Assembly: GCA_030760725.1 (NCBI GenBank)
Contig: JASWHV010000003.1
Location: forward strand, 112,810,153-112,874,152
DNA length: 64,000 bases
Direction: 5' to 3'
DNA from: Neostapfia colusana
Taxonomy: Eukaryota; Streptophyta; Magnoliopsida; Poales; Poaceae
The notes beneath the pieces are model-generated. The model searched no databases and was not told where the DNA came from. It was given only the letters and a program-made list of their open reading frames with translations. Position numbers and translations under genes: made by a program. This document shows, in pieces, positions 54,987-64,000 of this stretch. Numbering within the stretch: the first letter of the stretch is position 1; every line of letters begins with the position of its first letter.

Positions 54987-56962
54987 AACCCCCACCCCTT
55001 GGCCGCACCCCTCTCTCTTTTGGTCGTCCCCCCTGCTGCCAAGTCACCGAGTCCCCCCCCTTGCCAAAATTTGGCCGCCGTCGAGCCCCGTCACGCCTCG
55101 TCATCGCCGGAGAAGAAGCCCGATCATCTGCCCTACCATAATTCTCCGCAGAAAAATCCCCCGCTGCTGCTATTGCTAGGAGGGAGGCCATGCCACAAGA
55201 AGGAAGTGAGGTAGGTCTTCATTACCCATCTTACGACGTTGCCGCTGTTTCTACCCATCCGTTTTCATCGCCCCCTTCGAGCAGAAACTTTTGCGTGTGG
55301 ACAGATCATGCTTTGATCGATTTTTATGGCGGAATTAATCTACATCTTGTGTTGAGATCATCACCGTGTCCACACTTGATCCCTACACCCTTGTTCATCA
55401 TAAAACACCATCAAAGCCCATTAAAACATGCAAGAACACGTACAAACTGGTTTAATAAAACTGCACTATAGGATTTGCATTCATCTACCCAATTGCATCT
55501 TGAGTAAAGTTTGTGCATGATGATTGATTGCTGTAAATTTTGTATGTGCGTGATAGTGAGTAGAAGTACAAGCTAAAGAGGCCATCTACGAGGAACTACA
55601 GCACCTAGATTTTGAGACGCTTGAGCAACACGAACCACGGGAGCAAGGCAAGTGCCCCTTGACCATATTGATCCCGTGTTTTAAAACTGTTTTGTTTGCG
55701 AAAACTCATATGCTTGCGTCAACTTGATGGGACACCCTTTTATAGGATTTCCTATTTTTTTTAACCATCCTTGTTGCTGGGAAAGTTGATGAGTCGGGTA
55801 TGGTCATTTTTCCTTTTTGCTTCGCTCAATTTACGGGATACGGGAAGCTGATATAAAACATGTCTAGCTACTGCACTCATATGAATAATGATGATGAGAA
55901 CACGATGATGTTAATGAGCATGGAATCTGGGAGATCTAGGCAAGATTGGTTCATGGATGGGAACTGCATGGCACAAGAGGGGGCCCTTGGGTGGGAGAAT
56001 GGTGATTCGAGACTGTCGGTGAAACCTCAGTGAGTCTGTACATCTAGTAGCCCCCTTTGTAAAGGCTATTTTATGATCTCTTGGCCATACACCAACGGTT
56101 CGGTACTGGTATAATGGAGGTTCTTTCTATTCACCGATGGGTGACGAAATCACAAACTTGTGGGTAAAGTGGTGCCACCTCTGCAGAGTGTAAAACAATC
56201 ATGATAGCCGTGCTTCCGGTCACAAGCACCTGGCCAACTTCCATGATTAGAGGTAAAAGCTTGGGATGGTTATTCGGTATGGTTATGGTATGGTCATTGG
56301 GATTAGTTTTGGGACTGTTTTGAGTCATAACAATGAGTTTGGTTTTGGTTATATGAATATGAGATGGTTATGAATATTTATTAGCATGAGATGAACTTGA
56401 GAAAGATTAATGGCTGGATGAGACTTGATAAATGGTGAATTATGATGAGAGAATGTTGCTGAATTACTTGATTATGATGGGATAAATTTCACCTAGAAAT
56501 AGTTGCTGTTTTTATCATGTTTGTGTAATAAAATTTGCTTGCTGCAATGAGCCTTTTTATTCCATACCTTGTCGTAAGCTACATGTCATACTTTTCCCGC
56601 ACTTGCTAAGTACGACATGTACTCACCCTTGCATTTTCCACACATACTTCAGCAACATGAGAAGAATATTTTGAGGAACATGTGGAGTACTAGGTGTGCG
56701 AACTACCGTCAACATGCCTGTGGAATTGAAGATTGGAGCCTACTGTTTTAGTCACTTTCCGCTGTCGTTTAGAGTCTTCCGCTGCAAGAATAAGTTAGAT
56801 ATTCATGAGTGAGACATTGAGTCATTGTAATAAAGTACATAAACACTATTTATTCATGGTTATATTCTGAATTCAGTTTGTGGATTACATGTGTATGTGT
56901 GATGAACATCCTGGGCACACATATGCATTCACTTGGTTCTATTTTCGGAACCGGGTGTCACA

Positions 56963-57141
56963 GTGGCATACTTTACCTCTTACCTGACATCGAAGCGTCG
57001 TTACAGAATATATAACACATAAGTTAGCTTTTCCACCATAATATCTACTACTATCAAAGACCTTATGTGGGCATAATCACTAATCCTCACTCGACTACTT
57101 CTAAGTTTTCAAAATAGGCTCTTTTTGAACGTGCTATTCCC
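56963..57141 (-). other. A leader remnant
   Basis: This matches the primer-site end of the D leader (GTGGC, then a TTACCT block and CCTTATGTGGGC). It shows that E entered the leader of A. There is no gene. Confidence 0.75.
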
Positions 57142-57159
57142 AATGCGGCTCTGATACCA
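57142..57159 (-). other. Primer-binding site of A
   Basis: The minus strand reads TGGTATCAGAGCCGCATT from 57159, directly at the LTR end, and fits initiator tRNA-Met. It proves that the next LTR is a 5' LTR of a minus-strand element to its left. Confidence 0.85.
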
Positions 57160-57209
57160 TGTCTTTGGGGACCACCCCGTGGTTCACCCACTCCGGGATC
57201 GTAGAGGGT

Positions 57210-57230
57210 GGTGCCGTGCGATGCGGCACC
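57210..57230 (-). promoter_or_regulatory. LTR end hairpin, A copy
   Basis: GGTGCCG (57210-57216) pairs with CGGCACC (57224-57230) with the loop TGCGATG, as in D, and is followed by CAACAGCACA. Confidence 0.55.
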
Positions 57231-57695
57231 CAACAGCACATAAGAAAAGAATAAGAACAAGATAAAAACTTTTATTTGATATAAAAATACAACGGAAGTC
57301 TTTTATAAACTTATTTATACAGCGGAAGTATTATACATGGCTAGTCTCTCATCCCAACTAAGCAAAAGTGCAGCCGTCCAGCTCGGGGACGCTACACACT
57401 AGCAACATACAACCGGAGATCACGGCGGCATGTAGGGCTCCAGCTCGGCCGTGTATCCCGACGGGGGCACCGCTTCGTCCTCGGACCCCTCCTCATAACT
57501 CTCACCTGCACACAACTCAAATATTGCAACCGTGAGCACGATGGCTCAGCAAGGCTTAACCGACAACCCTAGTCATGGAACTCTGCATGCAAGGATGTAT
57601 AATATAAGAAGAAGACTTTGCAATAAAGACACGCTTACATGTTAATCCTTACTTTCAGTTTTATAGCAGCAGTTTAATGTGCCTTAGGAAGCCCT

Positions 57696-57742
57696 CACAT
57701 CGGAAGTCCACAATCAAACAAGAAATGCTTCCCTCCGATGTG
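57696..57742 (-). promoter_or_regulatory. Invariant-loop hairpin, A copy
   Basis: CACATCGGA (57696-57704) pairs with TCCGATGTG (57734-57742). The loop holds CAATCAAACAAGAAA (57711-57725). It is 582 bp from the LTR end. Confidence 0.65.
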
Positions 57743-57912
57743 GCTATGCCCAAAGTGGAAAATAAACTTAATTAGCTCTACCTCTACAACAGACATGGTT
57801 TCATGACATTAATAGTTCAACACAACATAATATCATTCATCTGGCTTCTTTCACTTCTTACTACGTCACAAGAACAGTGAACAAGTGATACTCAAATAAC
57901 CGCGAGGGATGG

Positions 57913-57924
57913 TGATTGCAATCA
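57913..57924. promoter_or_regulatory. Conserved-position palindrome, A copy
   Basis: TGATTGCAATCA is as in D, after CTACGTCAC, GTGAACAAGTG and ACCGCGAG. Confidence 0.5.
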
Positions 57925-60900
57925 GGAGACACCCGGAAAACACGTCACATACACCCACTTTCAGAAGTGTGGTGCCACACACCTTCCTACTCTGTTGTAT
58001 TCAACAACCTTTCAAAGGAATCCCAAATGCCGAACCGGTCCATCCATAACGGACAGGAGGTCCCTGTGTGGAGCGTGATTGTGCCCACCAGCATATTTAC
58101 ACCTTGCTACCCTCAATCCACTCCTATAAAACGGTTGGGTAAGCCTCGGCACCCAGGTTAACCAATTACATCGGTTTCCTGCTCAGTATGCCATCCGGTA
58201 TTGTTCGATACTTGTTTAGCAGGCCCGCACACGACTCGGTCCTCAATCGACTCCAACAGGGCTATGCACGTGAGACCTCCGCTCACTGCATGCTATCCCC
58301 CCTGCTGGGTCTCAGTTTCACAATTCTGAAGCCTTTCTCTACACTTTTCCATACCGTGTGATAAAACCTTACCTCGTGAGTAGATTCCAACTACTCAACT
58401 TCTACCGAGACCCTAAGCACATTAGCATGGCATTATCTACTTGTCAAGTCTGTAAACTACCCAACCCTTTATAGGATTTAAAGTCATGTAAGTGGGGTTT
58501 CAAACACCCTAACTCTAATGCAACCATTTCACCCTAGACATAAGTGATACAAAAGAAAACTTTGCAAAAGGTAATTAAATGCAAACCAGGGCTTGCCTGG
58601 TTGCGAGTTAAACGGGAAGTTAGCATCTGGTGGGAGGACGTCCAACGGCTCCGGGGTGTTCTCAACTTGGGTCACTATATGAAATGTAACAAAAATTTAT
58701 GTACAAGTGCTAGTGTTATATAAGAGATGAACTCCTATTACTAGATACTGGTGTTTAGGTTCCTTAATTAGACTTGGTTTTTTCCAGTGGATACTAGACT
58801 CTCTAAGGATGATCTGAGCATAATTTGGAGAAATTCCATTGAAGTTTGTGTCTCCAAAATTCCCACAAGAACAAGGCTTCTCTGAATTTTGAGCCCAAAT
58901 ATGAAGTTTTGACATGTATAACAATGGAAGATCTAATTAGAGTAGGTCTCCATGGTTCTAACAAAATTTGTTTCACCATTTTTGGAGCTACCTACAGGGA
59001 GATATGAATTTTTGAAGTTGGACAGAAGGGCTGAAAAGTTTCTGTTTAGAATTTGAATTTCCAAATAAAGGCAGAACTTTGTAAGACAATTTAGCCTAGC
59101 AACTTAACTCCAATGAAGATCAAATTTTTACTAGAGTTCAGGAACTAGGAAAAAAGATTTACTGCCCAAATTTCGGAATATTTCATAAAGAAGTCTGGAT
59201 TAGATCTCTAAAGGATTTACTCTAAACAATTCTACAGAAATTCCTGGGCATTTTCATAGAAAGAATTTTGTTCCTCTGTGTAGTACTCCTTATGAGGATT
59301 CCAACAAAATTGGTCTCACCCTTTTTAGAGTTTTCTACACAAAGTTATGGGTTTTTCAAGTTTGAACCACTTTCTGTTTGAATTTTACACAGAGAACTCA
59401 AATGTGGGGCCCATGGGTCAGTCTTCTTCAACCTCCCGACAGAACCCCGTGCGTGCACGCCGGAACCGAAGATGGCGCGCCTCGTTCTCCTCCAATTCTC
59501 AACCAGTTTCGACGAAGTTTCGCCCTAAACGTTCCTCAGACCACGGCGCAACCGCCGGGCAACCTTTCATCGCATGAAAGCGACTGGAACCTACTCGGCA
59601 TCGGTGGGGCGGCTCGGAGTTGCTACGCCGGCGAGGAACACGGCCTTCCCGAGCCTAATTTGATTAGCAAAGTTTCCCTACAGCATCACTAGAGCCAGTA
59701 GAACGTGACTCCGCCCCTAGCCCGAGCTAACAACGGTGACAACATAGCTGTCACCGGTGAACCGCCCCATTTTTGCAGGGGGCGATTATTTTCCGTCGCC
59801 CGGGGTGGAGGAAGGCCGGTTGGCTTCAGTACTCAGCGTGGAAGGGCATTAGCTATTTGCTGTGTCTAGGACTGGAGAACCGATGATCAAACGTGTGGAG
59901 AGAATTTTCCGAATTTGCTAACGTCGGGTCTTCACGTGCGCCGGCGGTTTAGCCCAAATTCCGGTTAGTTGGCGATAGTAAAGGGCAAAAGGAGATCGGG
60001 AGAAGCATCTACACCTTGTGGCGCACCTTAGGGCGAAGATTAGGGCGCCGGAGAGGCACTGTAGCGCCTGGCAACGTGAAACCGAGAAGACGGCGGAGCT
60101 TGGTTTTTTTCCGGCGAAGAACGGCTCGGCACAGCGAGGGAAGGTTGGGGATGAGCTGAGGAGCGGTGAGAATCGTCGAGGAGGCGCCGGCGGAGCTTGT
60201 GGGCGGCTCAGCTAGGCGCTCACGTTGCCGGAAGGTGATCGGCGCTGAGGGACCGAGGCGGCGGCCACAAGCCCTGTGTTTTCCCGAGTGAGCGCGCGAG
60301 AGGAGCGGTACCGAGGGATTTCCTCGTGCAAGGAAGAAGAGGAACCACGTTTGAGTTCGGCAGCTGCTGATCTTTACCATGTAGCAATCCACGCAAGCAA
60401 TTGCTACTTCGAGTGCAAGTTTTCCAAGCAGCTTGGTGGAGGGAAAAATACAGCTCGGTGGCAGCTCGAGGAATCACTCGCACAGAAGCGAATTGCCACT
60501 GTTAATTCCTGTGTCACTGCCATGTGGGTCCCACCCCACTAATAGCTCTGATATTTTCCTCAAAATTAAATCCTTTGCATTCTCCCAAAGTCATAGTTTG
60601 AAATGTTGAATCCAACTGAATTCATTTGAAGTCTAGGGTGGAATTTGAATTGAGTTTGGTTATTTGAATTGGAATTTGAATTCTCCCTTTGCATTGTTCC
60701 AAAAACATAGCAAACCAACTCAAATATTTCTGAATTTTGGCATGGCTGCTAATTCAAATGTGGAGAACACATCTGTGCAACCAAATTTGGAAATAGAGGA
60801 AGTTGGGATTTGAAACTGAAATTTAAATTCAGATTCGAGGGCTCCTTTTTTTAATCCCAAACAAATAGTAGGACCCCTCCAAATGAGCTGAAATTTGAGA

Positions 60901-61081
60901 GGCCTAATATTTGGATTATGGAGACTCAAGTTATGAATTTAGGTCTCCATGTTTGGAAGTTTTTGGTACGTTTGAATCATCACTTTGAACTCCCACTTAT
61001 AATTCAAAGTTTTAATTCCCCTCATTTATCACAAGTGTAAACGTGCTGAATTTCTTGCTACCATTTTTTGGGGATTTTACA

Positions 61082-62242
61082 GTAAGATCCGGCTTCAGTT
61101 CGTCGATTGCTTCGGTGTGGACAGCAGCGGTAAATTTGAGACACTTCCGCAGCTATGACACATGAAATACGTCATGAACACCCGCAAGGCTTGCCGGTAA
61201 TTCCAGCTGGTAGGCTATGGGTCAGCACTTCTCCGTGATAGCAAATTGACCTATAAATAGGGGAGTGAATTTTCCCTTTACACCGAACTGGTGAATTCCC
61301 TTCATCGGAGATACACGAAGATAAAGTGCTCTCCGACGTCAAAATGCAACGGCCTACGCTGTTGATTAGCGTAGATTTTCTGTCGGGATTGTGCAGCCTT
61401 CAATTTCTCTTGTATCAACCGTACGCGGTCTTCGGCTTCATTGACAAGATCAACCCCAAACAGTACTCTTTTGCCGGACTTACACCAATTCAGCGATGTG
61501 CGACATTTCCGGCCGTAGAGAGCCTCACGTGGTGCCATTTTTATACTCGCTTGATACCCGTTGTTGTATTAAAACTCCGCCAACTGTAGGTGATCATCCA
61601 AATTCTTACTGTGGTGGATGGCACTGCCCTCAACATTTCTTCAAGTCTTTGGTTCACCCTCTCTGTTTGTCGGTCGGTTTGAGGGTAATATGCAGAGCTT
61701 CTAATCAGCTTAGTGCCCAACGAGGCGTGCAGCTGCTCCCAAAAACGAACAATGAACAGTGAACCTCGATCTGAAATAATGGTCTTCGGTACACCATGTA
61801 AGCATATAATTCTTGAAATGTATAACTCCGCATATTGCTTGGCTCGATAATGAGTGTTCACCGGAATGAAATGAGCACATTTCATCAATCGGTCGACGAT
61901 CATCTAAATCGAGTCATGCTTCCGGAATGTGAGTGATAATCCAACGATGAAATCCATACTCACATCCTCCCATCTCCATGCCGGTATTTTCAATGGTTGC
62001 AGCGGTCCGGCTTTCCGCATATGATCAGCCTTGACCCGTCTACATGTATCACGATACGTACTCGGCAATTTCCCACTTCATCCGCGTCCACCAAAATTTC
62101 TGTTTCAAATCTTGGTACATTTTGTTGCTGCCGGGATGAATGGAAAACTTCGACAGGTGGGCTTTATCCATTATCTTCTTCCGGAGTTTCATATTATGCG
62201 GTACAACTATACGGTCGCTAAACCATAGTGTACCTCATGATC
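61082..62242 (-). pseudogene. H: integrase, decayed
   Basis: The zinc-binding part is in about 62000-62240 with no long frame. The core is in 61541-61903 (IVDRLMKCAHFIPV, SDRGSLFIVRFW, and QTDRQTERVNQ with Gly to Arg); the first catalytic Asp lies just upstream past a stop. The stretch 61302-61538 holds the C-terminal part (ALYGRKCRTSLNWC, YANQQRRPLHFDVGEH). A interrupts the linker before the chromodomain. Confidence 0.85.
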
Positions 62243-62914
62243 CTACTGGAAACACTTCATCTCTTCGTTGTCTAGTCTTCTCCGCATGTGAGACATACCT
62301 CTGTCTCTTCTTTGAGCCTCAACAATCTCCTCTCGGATTGTTGGAATGAGAATAATATTATAAAGTGCTCCATACGGAATGACACGGAGACTTTGTTCTT
62401 CTTCTTCCAACTCAACAATCGCCAAGTTGTGAACGTGGGCTTTCTGACTAAGCGCGTCCGCAACCACATTCTCTTTCCCCGGACAAAAATGGATCTCGAT
62501 TTCATAATCTTTTATGAGCTCCAACCATCTTCATTGCCTCATATTCAGCTCCTTCTGCGTGAAGATATACTTCAAGCTTTTGTGGTCAGTGTAGAGGTGG
62601 AAAAGATTGCCAAGTAAATAATGCATCCACATTTTTAACGCCAACACCATTGCAGCAAGCTCGAGATCGTGAGTTGGATAGTGCTTCTCGTGTTTTTGCA
62701 GTTTACGAGACCCATATGCGACCACACGCCCGTCTTTCATAAGAACGCAGCCAAGACCGATGCCGGATGTATCACAATAAACATCAAATGGCTTCGTCGT
62801 GTCCGGCTGAGCAAGAACTGGAGCTGTTGTGAGAGGCTTCACCAACGTCTTGAATGCAGCTTCACATACTGCATTCCACACGTATTTAGTGCCCTTTTTC
62901 AGAAGCTCCATCAT
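62243..62914 (-). pseudogene. H: RNase H and RT connection
   Basis: The frame 62531-62914 has YCDTSGIGLGCVL (Ala to Thr), DLELAAMV and YTDHKSLKYIFTQ. A break near 62525-62531 leads to 62243-62524 with the ADALSQKAH end and the integrase N-terminal linker. Confidence 0.85.
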
Positions 62915-63667
62915 TGATTTAGCAATTTTTGAGAAGCTCGGAATGAACCTCCGATAATACCCCGCTAAACCTAGGAAACTTCAGACCTCATGGACTGATT
63001 TGGGAGATTCCCATTTCAGCACTTGTTCAATTTTGCTGGGGTACACGGCAATGCCCTCTGCTGAAATAATATGGCTTAGAAAAGGCACTTGATCGATCCA
63101 AAACTCACACTTGCTGAATTTCGCATATAATTTGTGCTCCTTGAACCGTTGTAGCACGATACGCAAATGTTCAGCATGCTCTTCTTCTGAATTGGAGTAA
63201 ACCAATATGTCATCGATGAATACCACGACAAACTTATCTAACTCCGGCATAAATACTGAATTCATCAAATACATAAAGTGTGCTGGAGCATTGGTTAATC
63301 CAAACGACATGACGAGGTACACATAAAGTCCGTACGTCGTCGAGAACACTGTCTTCGGTATGTCCTCTGGTCGGATCTTGATTTGATGATATCCTCATCA
63401 AAGATCCATCTTCAAGAATACCTTTGCATCAACTAGTTGATCGAATAAAATGTCGATGCGGGGCAAAGGATACTTGTTCTTTATAGTGACAGCATTTAAC
63501 GGACGATAATCAACACATAACCTGAGTGTTTTGTCCTTCTTCTTAACGAATAGAGCAGAGCAACCCCAAGGTGGTGAGCTTGGTCGTATGAAACCCTTGC
63601 TCATGTGTTCATTTAGTTGCTCCTTAAACTCCGCTAGATCATTTGGTGCAATCTTGTAAGGCCTTCG
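62915..63667 (-). pseudogene. H: reverse transcriptase, decayed
   Basis: The first part is in 63398-63604 (GFIRPSSPPWGCSALFV, DYRPLNAVTIKNKY). After a break near 63350-63400 the palm follows in 62981-63349, with FGLTNAPAHFMYL and FIDDILVYS near 63226-63200. A stop at 62978-62980 lies in the FLGLAGYY region. Confidence 0.85.
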
Positions 63668-64000
63668 TCAAATAGGTGTTGTTCCTGGCGCCAGTTCAAT
63701 CTTGAAATTGATGTCCCGTTTGGGCGGCATGCCCGGTAAATCATAGGAAAAAACATCGGGGTATTGACATACCACTGGAATATTTTCAAGTTTAATCACT
63801 TCCGTGTGGTAGGCCTCTGCCATTTCTTGATCTTCGCTGTCTGAAAACAGCGTGTGTTGTCCGTGAATCGGCGAGTCAATCTGAACAGTCCGGTTGCCGA
63901 TGTTAAGAACGGCACCGTGATGATTTAACCAAGACATCCCCAATATTACGTCTATCTTCTGCCCATCCAACATAATCAGCGATTTTGGGTATATTTTTTC
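63668..64000 (-). pseudogene. H: protease C-terminal half and linker, partial
   Basis: The frame (start outside the window) has KIDVILGMSWLNHHGAVL from the protease, then VVCQYPDVFSYDLPGMP and KIELAPGTTPI of the linker. A stop at 63668 separates it from RT. The protease active site is outside the window. Confidence 0.8.

Larger units (their letters stand above)
32511..56962 (+). mobile_element. Element E: Ty3/gypsy chromovirus, split by D, gag deleted
   Basis: E has a partial 5' LTR (32511-34747), primer site, extra ORF, a protease remnant, then D, then RT to chromodomain (51328-54330), polypurine tract and a complete 3' LTR (54347-56962). Gag and most of protease are missing. The right flank (GTGGC, 56963) is the leader of A. 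The left part of the 5' LTR is lost beyond F. It belongs with B by LTR, extra ORF and pol similarity. Confidence 0.85.
54347..56962 (+). repeat. Element E, 3' LTR (2.6 kb)
   Basis: It runs from TGTAACACCCTC to GGGTGTCACA. It holds a 20-bp tandem array, a 15-base G run (54645-54659), the TAGGACTCTTTG array, the TATA box at 54978-54986 and the decayed stem structure at 56070-56156. About 200 bp present in the 5' LTR are missing near 55957. No gene is seen. Confidence 0.9.
1..61081 (-). mobile_element. Element A: Ty3/gypsy chromovirus, split by younger insertions
   Basis: A is reconstructed from two outer parts. Its 3' LTR end and pol are at 1-4250; its leader, primer-binding site and 5' LTR are at 56963-61081. 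The LTR ends of both parts match each other. The middle (4251-56962) is later insertions B, C, F, E and D plus deletions. The right LTR abuts the integrase C-terminal region of element H, so A was inserted into H; the duplicated target is predicted to be GTAAG (61082-61086), with its partner left of the window. The gag of A is not visible, so it was removed or lies in a deleted stretch. Confidence 0.75.
57160..61081 (-). repeat. Element A, 5' LTR (3.9 kb)
   Basis: It runs from TGTCTTTGGGG at 57160 to GATTTTACA at 61081. The structured part is 57210-57930, and the GC-rich core is about 59400-60540. The end 60571-61081 matches 1-677. Open frames in the core (59378-59692, 60009-60392) have no counterpart in C, D or F. 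No gene is seen. Confidence 0.9.
61082..64000 (-). mobile_element. Element H: Ty3/gypsy chromovirus hosting A (runs off the window)
   Basis: H shows integrase to protease on the minus strand, from right to left. The chromodomain and 3' LTR should lie left of A, outside the window; gag and the 5' LTR should lie to the right. Its first bases (GTAAGATCCGG) align with the integrase-chromodomain linker of D. Confidence 0.8.

Noticed and set aside
57160..61081. Reading this LTR as the 3' LTR of H
   Set aside because: A primer-binding site directly borders its left end, so it is the 5' LTR of an element to its left.

Overview
This window is plant nuclear repeat DNA. I see no ordinary host gene, tRNA, rRNA or CRISPR array. 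Essentially every base belongs to LTR retrotransposons of the Ty3/gypsy type. Most are chromoviruses: gag with a CCHC knuckle, DSGA protease, RT with FIDD, RNase H, an integrase, and in the copies that keep it a C-terminal chromodomain. All visible primer-binding sites resemble the 3' end of initiator tRNA-Met. Long LTRs with GC-rich cores, the pol type and the style of the extra ORFs suggest a grass (inference; the species cannot be named). The Tekay/Del lineage is the best clade guess.

Layout. H (minus, 61082-64000 and beyond) is the oldest host element. A (minus) is inserted in H: its 3' LTR end is 1-677, its pol 678-4250, its leader 56963-57159 and its 5' LTR 57160-61081. Everything from 4251 to 56962 lies inside A. 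B (plus, 4251-13241) entered the gag-protease linker of A and has lost its 3' end. It is fused at about 13241 to C (minus, 13242-20994), which has lost its pol. A single Tat-like LTR without target-site duplication (20995-22064) joins the cut LTR of C to the cut LTR of F (minus, 22065-32510), an internally deleted element. F sits in the 5' LTR of E (plus, 32511-36413 and 51323-56962), which entered the leader of A. D (minus, 36414-51322) is a complete element with two 4.3 kb LTRs and a perfect 5-bp duplication (TGCAG). It is inserted in the protease region of E and is the best-preserved copy. The order H, A, E, then D or F gives at least four nesting levels.

Coding state. D keeps an 868-codon RT-RNaseH-IN-chromodomain frame, but has a stop in gag and a frameshift in RT. 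All other elements carry several stops, shifts and deletions. B, C and E carry an extra ORF between leader and gag; D has none.

Most interesting signals. The LTRs of A, C, D and F share a hairpin about 550-600 bp from the primer-binding-site end. Its loop core CAATCAAACAAGAAA is invariant in seven copies while the stems differ with compensation. Beside it lie a second conserved hairpin, a palindrome whose symmetry but not sequence is kept, and a covarying hairpin in the leader. B and E share a different stem-in-stem structure. These look like RNA control elements (packaging, dimerisation or translation) and I know of no description of them. The Tat-like LTR looks like a scar of recombination between two elements.
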